Both the position numbers and the translations under genes were made by a program. The notes beneath the pieces are model-generated. The model had not been told where the DNA came from. It searched no databases and saw only the letters and a program-made list of their open reading frames with translations. Shown here piece by piece: positions 30,445 to 41,283 of a stretch of DNA of 64,000 nucleotides (within the stretch, counting starts at the first letter, position 1; the number at the start of each line of letters is the position of its first letter). Source of the DNA: Buttiauxella brennerae ATCC 51605. GTDB taxonomy: Bacteria > Pseudomonadota > Gammaproteobacteria > Enterobacterales > Enterobacteriaceae. Location: assembly GCF_001654925.1 (NCBI RefSeq), contig NZ_LXER01000022.1, positions 1 through 64,000 on the forward strand, read 5' to 3'.

Positions 30445-31860
30445 TTACTGTTGCGCTTCACGCTGGGCGATAAATTCCAACGCTTGGTTAATACGCGCGA
30501 TAGAACGTTGTTTGCCAATAGCATGAACCGTGACGTCAAGACCAGGTGACTGCCCTGCTCCTGTTACTGCAACGCGCAGTGGCATGCCAACTTTGCCCAT
30601 ACCCACTTCCAATTCATCAGCCGTTGCCTGAATAGCGTTATGGACATTTTCCGCAGTCCAGTCAGCCAATGCGGACAGTTTGTCACGCACCACTTCCAGC
30701 GGCTGGCGAGCAACCGGGCGCAGGTGTTTTTTCGCCGCGTCTGCATCGAACTCACTGAAGTCTTCATAGAAGTAGCGGCAAGTTTCTGCCATCTCTTTCA
30801 GCGTTTTGCAGCGATCGCCAAGCAGTGTCACCAGTTCAGCCAGTTGCGGGCCATTACGGGTATCAATATTTTGCTGCTCGATATGCCATTGCAGGTGCGT
30901 GGCAACATATTCAGGTGCAAGGTGGTTAATGTAGTGATGGTTCAACCACTGCAATTTTTCGGTGTTGAATGCGCTGGCAGATTTGCTCACTGAATCTAAG
31001 GTGAACAGCTTGATCATCTCTTCACGGGTGAAGATCTCTTGATCGCCGTGTGACCAGCCTAAACGCACCAGGTAGTTCAGCAGTGCTTCTGGCAGATAAC
31101 CGTCATCACGATACTGCATTACGCTGACTGCACCGTGGCGTTTAGACAGTTTTTTGCCGTCATCACCATTAATCATGGAAACGTGTGCATAAACGGGCAC
31201 TGGCGCATTCAACGCTTTCAGGATGTTAATTTGGCGTGGTGTGTTGTTGATATGGTCTTCACCACGAACCACGTGGGTGATTTCCATATCCCAGTCATCC
31301 ACAACTACACAGAAGTTATAGGTTGGGGAACCATCGGTACGGCGAATGATCAGATCGTCGAGTTCCTGGTTGCTGAATTCGATTGGCCCACGGATCTGGT
31401 CGTCGAAAATGACAGAACCGTCTTGCGGGTTAGCGAAACGCACAACGCAAGGTTCGTCAGCTTCGTGATGTTCATGACCGTGACGGCAGCGACCGTCGTA
31501 ACGAGGCTTGTCGCCATCTGCCATTTGTTTTTCACGCAGTGCTTCAAGGCGTTCTTTAGAGCAGTAGCACTTATATGCGGTACCCACTTCCAGCATCTCG
31601 TCGATAACCGCGTTGTAGCGATCAAAGCGTTTAGTCTGGTAATACGGGCCTTCATCCCACTCAAGGCTCAACCAGTTCATGCCATCCATAATAGCTTCGA
31701 TAGCTTCTGGAGTTGAACGCTCAAGGTCAGTGTCTTCTATACGCAGCACGAACTCGCCCGCATGGTTACGAGCAAAAAGCCAGGAGTAGAGAGCAGTACG
31801 AGCACCACCAACGTGCAAATAGCCAGTTGGGCTTGGCGCGAAGCGAGTTTTGATTTTCAT
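30445..31860 (-). CDS. gltX: Glutamyl-tRNA synthetase
   Basis: 471 residues, as in E. coli. Class I signatures: the HIGH-type motif in [19 protein letters not shown] at residues 7-25, and KLSKR (in GKKLSKRHG), the KMSKS equivalent. The zinc-binding stretch CYCSKE...CRHGH is present. Charges tRNA-Glu with glutamate in the cytoplasm. Flanked by tRNA operons as in E. coli. Confidence 0.98.
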   Translation of the reverse strand: MKIKTRFAPSPTGYLHVGGARTALYSWLFARNHAGEFVLRIEDTDLERSTPEAIEAIMDGMNWLSLEWDEGPYYQTKRFDRYNAVIDEMLEVGTAYKCYCSKERLEALREKQMADGDKPRYDGRCRHGHEHHEADEPCVVRFANPQDGSVIFDDQIRGPIEFSNQELDDLIIRRTDGSPTYNFCVVVDDWDMEITHVVRGEDHINNTPRQINILKALNAPVPVYAHVSMINGDDGKKLSKRHGAVSVMQYRDDGYLPEALLNYLVRLGWSHGDQEIFTREEMIKLFTLDSVSKSASAFNTEKLQWLNHHYINHLAPEYVATHLQWHIEQQNIDTRNGPQLAELVTLLGDRCKTLKEMAETCRYFYEDFSEFDADAAKKHLRPVARQPLEVVRDKLSALADWTAENVHNAIQATADELEVGMGKVGMPLRVAVTGAGQSPGLDVTVHAIGKQRSIARINQALEFIAQREAQQ

Positions 31861-32190
31861 TAAACGGCCTTAATTACGCAAAAGTACCGGGGTACCGGCA
31901 AATGCCAGGGAATATTTTACTCTACATAATTCGAGTTACAGCCAGACGGCAAGGGAGTGAGCCCTCACGAGCTGGCATGGGCCAGTGGCTGGATGCCAAT
32001 ACCGCTGTAACCTGAAGTATGACGAGTCATTCAGTGGGCAACATTCTACCACTGTGCGCTGATTCCTCAATGTAGATACCCTTTCTTGTCTGTAATCCTT
32101 ATATTCTGTTGGCAAATCAATCGCCAAAGAACAATTCGTGATCGCATTGTTTATTTTTACGACGAACGAACAAAATCTTTAGAAAAGGCG
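31861..32190. other. gltX upstream region with an intergenic repeat
   Basis: About 330 bases between the gltX start and the tRNA-Val promoter. It contains the dispersed repeat at 31927-32030 and must hold the gltX promoter. No protein gene seen. Confidence 0.6.
31927..32030. repeat. Dispersed intergenic repeat, copy 1
   Basis: Begins TAATTCGAGTTACAG and ends CTGTAACCTGAAGTATGACGAGT (given here in two parts: GTTACAG near 31935 and CTGTAAC near 32015 are inverted copies of each other). The first 47 bases match a second copy at the right window edge at 38 positions. This is a type of about 100-base intergenic element I know from several enterobacterial genomes; no coding capacity. Confidence 0.75.
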
Positions 32191-32218
32191 TTGACTCATT
32201 TTCAACTCTCCCTATAAT
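32191..32218 (+). promoter_or_regulatory. Sigma-70 promoter of the tRNA-Val/Lys operon
   Basis: TTGACT (32191-32196), 16-base spacer, perfect TATAAT (32213-32218), then GC-rich GCGACTCC; starts the four-tRNA transcript. Confidence 0.93.
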
Positions 32219-32234
32219 GCGACTCCACACAGCG

Positions 32235-32310
32235 GGGTGATTAGCTCAGTTGGTAGAGCACCTCCTTTACACGGAGGGGGTCGGCGGTTCGAGCCCGTCA
32301 TCACCCACCA
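32235..32310 (+). tRNA. valU: tRNA-Val (anticodon TAC)
   Basis: 76 bases including CCA; GGGTGATTAGCTCAGTTGG start, anticodon TAC in CTCCTTTACACGGAG. First of three identical copies, equivalent to valU-valX-valY of E. coli. Confidence 0.97.
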
Positions 32311-32353
32311 TTCATTTGTGAGTGATTCCGCAGTGTAGCAAGAGATAAGATTT

Positions 32354-32429
32354 GGGTGATTAGCTCAGTTGGTAGAGCACCTCCTTTACACGGAGGGGGT
32401 CGGCGGTTCGAGCCCGTCATCACCCACCA
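32354..32429 (+). tRNA. valX: tRNA-Val (anticodon TAC)
   Basis: Second identical copy, 43 bases after the first. Confidence 0.97.
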
Positions 32430-32462
32430 TTATCTCCTCTTGCAATAGCAGTACCGAAGTTT

Positions 32463-32538
32463 GGGTGATTAGCTCAGTTGGTAGAGCACCTCCTTTACAC
32501 GGAGGGGGTCGGCGGTTCGAGCCCGTCATCACCCACCA
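32463..32538 (+). tRNA. valY: tRNA-Val (anticodon TAC)
   Basis: Third identical copy, 33 bases after the second and three bases before the tRNA-Lys. Confidence 0.97.
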
Positions 32539-32541
32539 TTC

Positions 32542-32617
32542 GGGGCGTTAGCTCAGTTGGTAGAGCAGTTGACTTTTAATCAATTGGTCGCAGGTTCGAA
32601 TCCTGCACGCCCCACCA
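32542..32617 (+). tRNA. lysV: tRNA-Lys (anticodon TTT)
   Basis: 76 bases with CCA; anticodon TTT in TTGACTTTTAATCAA. The acceptor stem is GGGGCGT/ACGCCCC, one pair different from the E. coli GGGTCGT/ACGACCC as I recall it. Last gene of the operon. Confidence 0.96.
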
Positions 32618-32624
32618 AATTTAG

Positions 32625-32655
32625 ACAAAAGCGCCTTCGGGGCGCTTTTGTTGTT
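32625..32655 (+). terminator. Terminator of the tRNA-Val/Lys operon
   Basis: CAAAAGCGCC-TTCG-GGGCGCTTTTG followed by TTGTTTC. GC stem with a UUCG tetraloop. Confidence 0.93.
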
Positions 32656-32747
32656 TCTAAGGCTCGATCTTTTTCATGCTGGGTTCGAACCTGCGGCAGG
32701 TTCTCACTAACACACTGCCAAAAATAGTGGTTTTCACCTTCTCCCCC

Positions 32748-32775
32748 TCAAGATATCTGCGCATTCAGACGATAA
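32748..32775 (+). promoter_or_regulatory. Candidate sigma-28 (FliA) promoter of the FlxA-like gene
   Basis: TCAAGATA (32748-32755), 12-base spacer, GACGATAA (32768-32775). The -10 matches GCCGATAA at seven of eight bases and the -35 matches TAAAGTTT at five of eight; the usual spacing is 11. It lies about 30 bases before the start codon of a gene whose E. coli namesake is FliA dependent. Confidence 0.5.
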
Positions 32776-32805
32776 CTGCTCCATCTCATCCTTCAGGGAA
32801 TTATT

Positions 32806-33150
32806 ATGAGCAGCACTATCAATACATCAACACCTTCGCCGCAGGCCAGCACAAGCAGTGCTTCAGCAAACTCTGGCAACAGCCTGGCGTCACAAATCAG
32901 CCGACTCACTGAGCAAATAACCAAATTGACTCAGCAAGCAAAAGATATTTCTAACGGCAGCGGCACTACGGAAGAAAAGCAAAAACAACAAGAGCTGATT
33001 CAGTCACAAATTAACATGCTTCAGGCGCAACTGGCACAGCTACAACGCGAGCAGGTTGAAGCCGCAGATAAAAAACAGGAACAGCAGCAATCCCGAGTAG
33101 AAGGCGTGAATAAACCCTCCGAAGACCATCAGATTGATATCTATATTTAA
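32806..33150 (+). CDS. FlxA-like coiled-coil protein
   Basis: 114 residues. A Ser/Thr/Ala-rich N-terminus (1-27) is followed by a long coiled coil, about 28-95, full of Gln, Leu and Lys ([35 protein letters not shown]). This build and the [12 protein letters not shown]-like entry are those of the FlxA family; E. coli flxA is a flagellar class 3 gene of unknown role. AGGGA lies seven bases before the ATG, and a sigma-28-like promoter is upstream. It replaces the xap genes found here in E. coli. Its stop overlaps that of yfeR by four bases (convergent). Confidence 0.82.
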   Translation: MSSTINTSTPSPQASTSSASANSGNSLASQISRLTEQITKLTQQAKDISNGSGTTEEKQKQQELIQSQINMLQAQLAQLQREQVEAADKKQEQQQSRVEGVNKPSEDHQIDIYI

Positions 33151-34076
33151 TCTTTATTAAACAGTGGATCTCCCAGGCGAGCAGCCGTTAACTGCTGCGC
33201 CTGTTGACGCATAACCTGCCAGATAGCCTCAGCAGCACGAGAAAGTGAGCGATTCTTTCGCCGCACCAACATTAATTGCCGATCGACAACCGGAACCAAC
33301 TGCCTGACCACGAGCGGGCGCTCTTTGGGCAATGGCAATGCCAGCGCCGGGAGAACGCTAATACCAATCCCCGCTTCGACCATTGGAAACAGTGTTGCTG
33401 GGTGGCCAATCTGCTGAACAATATTGGCCTCAATCCCCTGACGCATTAATGCATCATCAATTAACGGGCGGCTTCCTGATGCGTAATCCTGTAGCACCAG
33501 GTTTTCACCTTGTAAGGCCTGCCACGATACTTGTAACTGCGCGGCTAACGGGTGGTCATTGCGGCAAAGTAATAAAAACGGCTCGGAAAGCACCACTTCA
33601 CAATCCAAATCGTTTGCCTGAATCGGGTCGATCACTATGCCAAAATCCACTTCCCCCTGGCGAATGCTTTGCAGCACCCACTGTTGCGGGCGGTCATGAA
33701 GCACAAAACGGATGGACGGGAATTCCTGAGCCGCAGCAGCAATGGATTGCGGCATTAAATGGGCAGAAATGGTCTGGCTGGCAGCAACACGCACCGATCC
33801 GCTTAGCTGATGGCCAACGCTGCGCGTGTCCAGTAGCGTACTGGTCAATTCTTCCAGCAGGCGTTCAAGCCTTGCCGCGAGTTGTTGGCCCGCTTCGGTC
33901 AACACCACTTCTCGGGTGGTACGATCCAGCAGCTTTACGCCAATCTCATTCTCTAATTCTTTTACGCTATGGCTGACCGCTGATTGGCTCAGGCCAATTT
34001 GCTCCCCTGCCCGGCTAAAACTTCCGGCATGAGCCACGGCGACGAACACTTTTAACTGGCGCAGAGAGTAATTCAT
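33147..34076 (-). CDS. yfeR: LysR-type regulator YfeR
   Basis: 309 residues. Winged helix at 1-60 ([39 protein letters not shown]), then a LysR ligand domain with [13 protein letters not shown]-like start near 100. Divergent from yfeH, which YfeR controls in Salmonella in response to osmolarity. The 90-base gap between them is AT-rich. Confidence 0.93.
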   Translation of the reverse strand: MNYSLRQLKVFVAVAHAGSFSRAGEQIGLSQSAVSHSVKELENEIGVKLLDRTTREVVLTEAGQQLAARLERLLEELTSTLLDTRSVGHQLSGSVRVAASQTISAHLMPQSIAAAAQEFPSIRFVLHDRPQQWVLQSIRQGEVDFGIVIDPIQANDLDCEVVLSEPFLLLCRNDHPLAAQLQVSWQALQGENLVLQDYASGSRPLIDDALMRQGIEANIVQQIGHPATLFPMVEAGIGISVLPALALPLPKERPLVVRQLVPVVDRQLMLVRRKNRSLSRAAEAIWQVMRQQAQQLTAARLGDPLFNKD

Positions 34077-34166
34077 CTATTTTTTTCATCAATGCATTCA
34101 ATAAATCAATTTTATTTCTAAAAACAATAAAAGCACAATAGCCCTACAACAGTTTGAGGAATAATG

Positions 34167-35156
34167 ATGAAACTCTTTCGCGTACTCGACCCTTTCACGC
34201 TGACGCTAGTTGTTACCGTATTACTGGCGTCTTTCTTTCCCGCACAAGGCAGCTTTGTTGGCTTTTTTGAAGGGCTGACGACAGCGGCAATCGCACTGTT
34301 ATTCTTTATGCACGGCGCCAAGCTTTCGCGCGAAGCGATTATTGCAGGCAGTAGCCACTGGCGTTTGCACCTGTGGGTTATGTGTAGCACCTTCGTGCTA
34401 TTCCCGGTGCTGGGCGTGTTGTTCGCCTGGTGGGCTCCGGTCAATGTCAGCCCGGAGATTTATACCGGCTTTTTGTATCTGTGTATTTTGCCTGCCACAG
34501 TGCAATCGGCGATTGCGTTTACTTCCCTTGCCGGTGGCAACGTGGCAGCGGCCGTCTGTGCTGCCTCTGCTTCAAGCCTGCTGGGTATTTTCCTCTCGCC
34601 GCTATTGGTGGGCATGGTGATGCATGTTCATGGCGCGAGCGGCAGTTTGCAGCAGGTCGGCAGCATTATGATGCAGTTACTGGTGCCGTTTGTGGCGGGT
34701 CATCTTTCTCGCCCGTGGATTGGTAATTGGGTAGCAAAACATAAAAAATGGATTGGTAAAACGGATCAGACTTCAATTCTACTCGTCATTTACACGGCAT
34801 TTAGCGAAGCGGTCAGGCATGGAATTTGGCACAAAGTCGGCCTGGGCTCACTGCTGTTTATTGTGGTGGTCAGTCTGGTATTACTGGCTATTGTCATCAG
34901 CCTTAATATGTTCGTTGCAAGGCGTCTGGGCTTTAGTAAGGCGGATGAAATTACCATTGTGTTCTGCGGCTCGAAAAAGAGCCTGGCGAACGGTATCCCA
35001 ATGGCAAATATTCTGTTCCCGGTAGCAAGCGTGGGGATGATGGTACTGCCGCTAATGATCTTCCACCAGTTGCAGTTAATGATATGCGCGGTTCTTGCTC
35101 GCCGTTATCAGGCACAGACGCAAGTGGCGGCAAAAGCCACCACCGAAAACGCATAG
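34167..35156 (+). CDS. yfeH: YfeH, bile acid:Na+ symporter family transporter
   Basis: 329 residues with ten spans. Start taken at the second of two adjacent ATGs (34167) because GAGGA is six bases from it and it gives MKLFRVLDPFTLTL as in E. coli YfeH. SBF-like family blocks: FFMHGAKLSREAI, LPATVQSAIAFTSLAGGNVAAA, FCGSKKSLANGIPMANILFP. The substrate is unknown. Divergent from yfeR. Confidence 0.93.
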   Translation: MKLFRVLDPFTLTLVVTVLLASFFPAQGSFVGFFEGLTTAAIALLFFMHGAKLSREAIIAGSSHWRLHLWVMCSTFVLFPVLGVLFAWWAPVNVSPEIYTGFLYLCILPATVQSAIAFTSLAGGNVAAAVCAASASSLLGIFLSPLLVGMVMHVHGASGSLQQVGSIMMQLLVPFVAGHLSRPWIGNWVAKHKKWIGKTDQTSILLVIYTAFSEAVRHGIWHKVGLGSLLFIVVVSLVLLAIVISLNMFVARRLGFSKADEITIVFCGSKKSLANGIPMANILFPVASVGMMVLPLMIFHQLQLMICAVLARRYQAQTQVAAKATTENA

Positions 35157-35166
35157 TGAATGGTAA

Positions 35167-35379
35167 TTATCTTTTGAGGGGCTTCACCAGCCCCTCCAAT
35201 CCCTCGGTTTTAATCAGCAACGTCAGGCGCATAAGCTCACCAAGATGGCCTTGCGGAAATTCATCTTTACGCGCAAACCACAGGAAATACTCTTCCGGCA
35301 CATCAATCAGCACGCGGCCTTTATATTTGCCAAACGGCATTACCGTATTCGCTATCTCGATAAGCTGTTCTTTGTCCAT
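35167..35379 (-). CDS. ypeB: YpeB, DUF3820 family protein
   Basis: 70 residues from ATG 35379 (an in-frame GTG at 35388 is possible). VMPFGKYKGRVLIDVPEEYF and LWFARKDEFPQGHLGELM are the family signature; resembles the putative quorum/nuclease-associated DUF3820 domain but no function is known. Starts one base after the ligA stop, so it is translationally coupled to ligA. Confidence 0.9.
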   Translation of the reverse strand: MDKEQLIEIANTVMPFGKYKGRVLIDVPEEYFLWFARKDEFPQGHLGELMRLTLLIKTEGLEGLVKPLKR

Positions 35380-35380
35380 C

Positions 35381-37408
<2,028 letters not shown>

Positions 37409-37414
37409 TCAATA

Positions 37415-37442
37415 TAAAAAACCCCCGGAATCCGAGGGTTCA
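37415..37442 (-). terminator. Terminator between zipA and ligA
   Basis: On the minus strand ACCCTCGG-ATT-CCGGGGGTTTTTT; ends zipA transcripts, so ligA probably has its own promoter or depends on read-through. Confidence 0.85.
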
Positions 37443-37467
37443 AAGAAAAACATGTTCAGAGCGCGTA

Positions 37468-38472
37468 TCAGTGGCTGATGTTAGCTTCAACCACTTCGCG
37501 GATACGGTCCTGGTACTCACGCATTTTTTGCGGTGTCATCATGCGGCGTTGGTCGTCAAGCACCACACCACCGACTTCATCGGCAATATGCTGGGCAGAC
37601 TGAAGCATCAGCTTAAAGTTCTGCGCCGGGTCGCCATAAGACGGCACCTGCATGAAGATGGTCACGCCAGGCGTTGCAAAATTGGTCATGCTTTCCGGGT
37701 CAAACGAACCAGGCTTAACCATATTGGCAAGGCTAAACAGAACCGGGCCGCTACCATCCGGGCTTAAATGGCGGTGGAAAATGTTCATTTCGCCAAAGAT
37801 AAACCCAGCTTGCTGAATGCTGTTTAACAGCACATCGCCGTTAATCATGCTACCCGCATGAGCCGAAACGTTCAGCACAATCACTGTCTCTTTACGGCGT
37901 GCTGGTGCTTCAGGTGCAGGTTGAGCAACCACGGGTTCCGCGACAGGTTCAACATGCTGAACAGGTTGAACTGGCGCTGGCGGTACTTCTGGTTGCTGCA
38001 CAGTTGGCTGTTGAACCGTCTGCTGGTGAGCCGCTGTCTGGTGAACAACAGGCTGCACATACTGCTGAGGCGCAGATTGGTGTGTCTGCGTAACAGGCAC
38101 TTCCTGACGAGGGGCTACCGGCTCAGGTTGATGCACAGGCGCGCTTTGACGCGGCTCCGCAGAGGCGTAAGGCGGCTCGTACTGATGTTGAGGGGCTTGC
38201 GGCTGACGAGACATTTCTGGCTCGCGAGTCGTTGCTTCCGGCGCAGGATTAACCCGACGCACACGCACCTCACCTACTCCATCATCTTGATCATCGTCAG
38301 CCTGGTCGTCTTCTGGCTCGTATTCGTCACGCTTAGACTTCAGGCGCTTCATTGGACGATCACGAAAAACGGAAGAACGTTCCTTACGACTCGTCCACAG
38401 GCCGTGAACCAGTAAGGCTATTATGGCGATCGCGCCAACAATAATTAATATCAGACGCAAATCCTGCATCAT
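37468..38472 (-). CDS. zipA: Cell division protein ZipA
   Basis: 334 residues from ATG 38472 ([20 protein letters not shown]), identical in beginning to E. coli ZipA. One N-terminal span (5-26), a basic stretch ([20 protein letters not shown]), an acidic region, a Pro/Gln/His-rich linker (about 95-190) and the FtsZ-binding ZipA_C domain (about 195-334: [15 protein letters not shown]). It anchors FtsZ to the membrane at the septum. Divergent from cysZ. The linker has many QQ/PV repeats and is the variable part. Confidence 0.97.
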   Translation of the reverse strand: MMQDLRLILIIVGAIAIIALLVHGLWTSRKERSSVFRDRPMKRLKSKRDEYEPEDDQADDDQDDGVGEVRVRRVNPAPEATTREPEMSRQPQAPQHQYEPPYASAEPRQSAPVHQPEPVAPRQEVPVTQTHQSAPQQYVQPVVHQTAAHQQTVQQPTVQQPEVPPAPVQPVQHVEPVAEPVVAQPAPEAPARRKETVIVLNVSAHAGSMINGDVLLNSIQQAGFIFGEMNIFHRHLSPDGSGPVLFSLANMVKPGSFDPESMTNFATPGVTIFMQVPSYGDPAQNFKLMLQSAQHIADEVGGVVLDDQRRMMTPQKMREYQDRIREVVEANISH

Positions 38473-38702
38473 TATATTCTCTGTTGTTCTAACACCTTGC
38501 CACCGCGGCAAACATTTACTCACTAAGAGTATTTGCCCATCTGCTCAAGTGCAAGTCCGCGCACGGTTTTCTCAGCATAAAGATGGTCTAAAATCGACTT
38601 TATGCTGTTTTTTCGACCATTTCCTAATAAGTTTTTATCCTGACAGTCAGTTATGATAGCTCTGCATCTCAAAGCAAAGCCCAAAAAGGAGTTCGTTCAG
38701 TT

Positions 38703-39464
38703 ATGGTTTCAACGTCAGGAACCGTGCCACGCAGTGGCGTTTATTATTTTTCGCAGGGCTGGAAGTTGGTCCGTGAGCCAGGAATTAAACGTTTCGTGCT
38801 CATGCCGCTGCTGGTCAATATTTTACTGATGGGTGGCGCATTCTGGTGGTTATTTACGCGCCTGGATGTGTGGGTCCCTACGCTACTTTCCTACGTTCCA
38901 GATTGGTTGCAGTGGCTGAGCTATCTGATTTGGCCGCTTGCGGTTGTTTCTATCCTGTTGGTTTTTGGTTATTTCTTCTCAACCATTGCGAATTGGATAG
39001 CCGCGCCTTTTAATGGTTTGCTGGCAGAACAGCTTGAAGCGCGACTGACGGGTGCGACACCGCCAGATACCGGCGTGTTTGGCATCATGAAAGATATCCC
39101 GCGCATCATGAAACGTGAATGGCAAAAGCTCTCCTGGTATCTGCCACGTGCGCTGGTACTGCTGGTGCTCTATTTCATACCGGGTATCGGTCAAACCGTT
39201 GCCCCGGTTTTATGGTTCTTGTTTAGCGCATGGATGCTGGCAATTCAGTATTGTGACTATCCATTTGATAACCATAAAGTGCCATTTAAAGAGATGCGCA
39301 TTGCGCTGCGTGAGAAGAAAATCATCAATATGCAGTTTGGCTCGATGGTCAGCCTGTTTACGCTTATCCCCTTCCTGAACCTGGTCATCATGCCCGTCGC
39401 AGTCTGTGGTGCTACCGCCATGTGGGTCGATTGTTATCGGCCGAAACACGCCATGTGGAAGTGA
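38703..39464 (+). CDS. cysZ: Sulfate transporter CysZ
   Basis: 253 residues, EI24/CysZ family with four to six hydrophobic segments and the conserved [20 protein letters not shown]. Moves sulfate into the cytoplasm for cysteine synthesis. Followed 152 bases later by cysK on the same strand, which has its own promoter. Confidence 0.96.
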   Translation: MVSTSGTVPRSGVYYFSQGWKLVREPGIKRFVLMPLLVNILLMGGAFWWLFTRLDVWVPTLLSYVPDWLQWLSYLIWPLAVVSILLVFGYFFSTIANWIAAPFNGLLAEQLEARLTGATPPDTGVFGIMKDIPRIMKREWQKLSWYLPRALVLLVLYFIPGIGQTVAPVLWFLFSAWMLAIQYCDYPFDNHKVPFKEMRIALREKKIINMQFGSMVSLFTLIPFLNLVIMPVAVCGATAMWVDCYRPKHAMWK

Positions 39465-39544
39465 TTTCTGAGGAGCGGCTTATGCTGCTCCTTATTCCTT
39501 CTGGCTTCTGCTTATTTCCCTTCTACATATAGATATGCGATTTC

Positions 39545-39577
39545 TTTACTTCCGCATAACTTCTAAGCAGGTATGCT
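39545..39577 (+). promoter_or_regulatory. cysK promoter region (CysB controlled)
   Basis: Contains TATGCT (39572-39577) as -10, with only a weak -35, as expected for an activator-dependent promoter. The stretch ACATATAGATATGCGATTTC upstream (39523-39542) closely follows the CysB-binding region of E. coli cysK as I remember it. Confidence 0.6.
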
Positions 39578-39616
39578 GATGACGTTTCCCAAATTTCATA
39601 CAGTTAAGGACGGGCT

Positions 39617-40588
39617 ATGAGCAAGATCTATGAAGACAACTCTCTGACTATCGGCCATACGCCGCTGGTTCGACTGAACCGCATCGGTAATGGGCGCATC
39701 CTGGCCAAGGTAGAGTCCCGTAACCCGAGCTTTAGCGTCAAATGCCGTATCGGAGCCAATATGATTTGGGACGCCGAGAAACGCGGTGTACTCAAGCCTG
39801 GCATTGAGCTCGTTGAACCAACCAGTGGTAACACCGGTATTGCTCTGGCATATGTTGCTGCTGCACGTGGTTACAAACTGACGCTGACCATGCCTGAAAC
39901 CATGAGTATTGAACGTCGTAAGCTGCTCAAAGCGCTGGGTGCTAACCTGGTATTGACTGAAGGCGCGAAAGGCATGAAAGGCGCGATTCAGAAAGCTGAA
40001 GAAATTGTTGCCAGCAACCCAGAGAAATTCCTGCTGCTGCAACAATTTAGTAACCCTGCAAACCCGGAAATCCACGAAAAAACCACCGGCCCGGAAATCT
40101 GGGAAGATACCGACGGCGAAGTGGACGTATTTATTGCTGGCGTGGGTACGGGTGGCACGCTGACCGGTGTGAGCCGTTATATCAAAAACACCAAAGGCAA
40201 AACCGATCTTATTAGCGTTGCCGTCGAACCAACTGACTCTCCGGTCATCGCTCAGGCGCTGGCGGGTGAAGAACTCAAACCAGGCCCGCACAAAATTCAG
40301 GGTATTGGTGCCGGTTTTATCCCGGGTAACCTTGATCTGAAACTTATCGACAGAGTGATTGCCATCACCAACGATGAAGCAATCTCAACCGCACGTCGTT
40401 TGATGGAAGAAGAAGGCATTTTGGCCGGAATTTCATCCGGTGCTGCTGTTGCCGCCGCATTAAAACTTCAGGAAGATGAAGCATTTACCAACAAAAACAT
40501 TGTGGTTATACTGCCATCCTCAGGGGAGCGTTACCTGAGTACTGCCCTCTTTGCCGATCTTTTCACTGAAAAAGAACTGCAACAGTGA
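39617..40588 (+). CDS. cysK: Cysteine synthase A (O-acetylserine sulfhydrylase A)
   Basis: 323 residues. PLP Lys42 in [14 protein letters not shown], substrate loop [20 protein letters not shown], and [14 protein letters not shown] for the phosphate. Joins sulfide to O-acetylserine to give cysteine. A strong terminator follows. Confidence 0.98.
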   Translation: MSKIYEDNSLTIGHTPLVRLNRIGNGRILAKVESRNPSFSVKCRIGANMIWDAEKRGVLKPGIELVEPTSGNTGIALAYVAAARGYKLTLTMPETMSIERRKLLKALGANLVLTEGAKGMKGAIQKAEEIVASNPEKFLLLQQFSNPANPEIHEKTTGPEIWEDTDGEVDVFIAGVGTGGTLTGVSRYIKNTKGKTDLISVAVEPTDSPVIAQALAGEELKPGPHKIQGIGAGFIPGNLDLKLIDRVIAITNDEAISTARRLMEEEGILAGISSGAAVAAALKLQEDEAFTNKNIVVILPSSGERYLSTALFADLFTEKELQQ

Positions 40589-40610
40589 TGCCAGTCAGGT
40601 AAAACAGTGT

Positions 40611-40638
40611 AAAAAAGCACCCGAATGGGTGCTTTTTT
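40611..40638 (+). terminator. Terminator of cysK
   Basis: AAAAAAGCACCC-GAAT-GGGTGCTTTTTT, stem with T run. Confidence 0.95.
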
Positions 40639-40981
40639 GTGGTGTTCGTCAAACTTTTGGTTAACCTGCCATTGCGTCAGTTCGTCAGGTCTGGTATCTA
40701 TCCAGCAAATTATTTTGATGCGCGAAATTAATCGGAATGTGAGATAGATCTGCTGAATCGATTTAACGATTTGGTGGAAAAACACATTTCACGGCATAAT
40801 GATTAATGACGAGCGAACCGCGAAGCGCATGGTGAATGCCAAAGCACATTTCGCGATTCCCGAAAGCATCCTGTGTCGCGTACAGTAAAAGTTAACGCGG
40901 CTCTAACTATACAGGCTAAAGTTTTGCCACCAGGCTAGACTTTAGTTCCACAACACTAAACCTATAAGTTGGGGAAATACA
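40639..40981 (+). promoter_or_regulatory. ptsH promoter and leader region
   Basis: About 340 bases without a gene. The last 60 bases (AGGCTAGACTTTAGTTCCAC... to GTTGGGGAAATACA) are almost the same as the E. coli ptsH leader as I recall it, which in E. coli carries P0/P1 promoters under CRP and Mlc control. AATGTGAGATAGATCT near 40735 is a poor CRP half-match only. Confidence 0.55.
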
Positions 40982-41239
40982 ATGTTCCAGCAAGAAGTTA
41001 CCATCACCGCTCCAAACGGTCTGCATACCCGCCCTGCTGCTCAGTTCGTTAAAGAAGCTAAAGGCTTCACTTCTGAGATCACTGTGACCTCCAACGGCAA
41101 AAGCGCAAGCGCGAAAAGCCTGTTCAAACTGCAAACTCTGGGCCTGACTCAAGGTACAGTTGTGACCATCTCCGCTGAAGGCGAAGATGATCAGAAAGCA
41201 GTTGAGCATCTGGTAAAACTGATGGCTGAGCTCGAGTAA
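40982..41239 (+). CDS. ptsH: PTS phosphocarrier protein HPr
   Basis: 85 residues. Phospho-acceptor His15 in NGLHTRPAA; Ser46 in [12 protein letters not shown]. Passes phosphate from EI to the sugar-specific EIIA proteins. First gene of ptsHI-crr. Confidence 0.99.
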   Translation: MFQQEVTITAPNGLHTRPAAQFVKEAKGFTSEITVTSNGKSASAKSLFKLQTLGLTQGTVVTISAEGEDDQKAVEHLVKLMAELE

Positions 41240-41283
41240 GTTCTGGGTTCTTCGTAAATATCAGTCACAAGTAAGGTAGGGTT

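Noticed and set aside
31135-31716. 193-codon plus-strand frame
   Set aside because: Antisense shadow of gltX.
32235-32538. Three near-identical 76-base units with short spacers, resembling a repeat array
   Set aside because: They are tRNA-Val genes with full cloverleaf and CCA, not CRISPR repeats.
32369-32551. 60-codon frame across the tRNA-Val genes
   Set aside because: It reads through two tRNA genes and cannot be a protein gene.
39596-40291. 231-codon minus-strand frame
   Set aside because: Antisense shadow of cysK; residues show no domain.
40730-40750. AATGTGAGATAGATCT as a CRP site before ptsH
   Set aside because: Only the left half matches the consensus; not listed as a feature.
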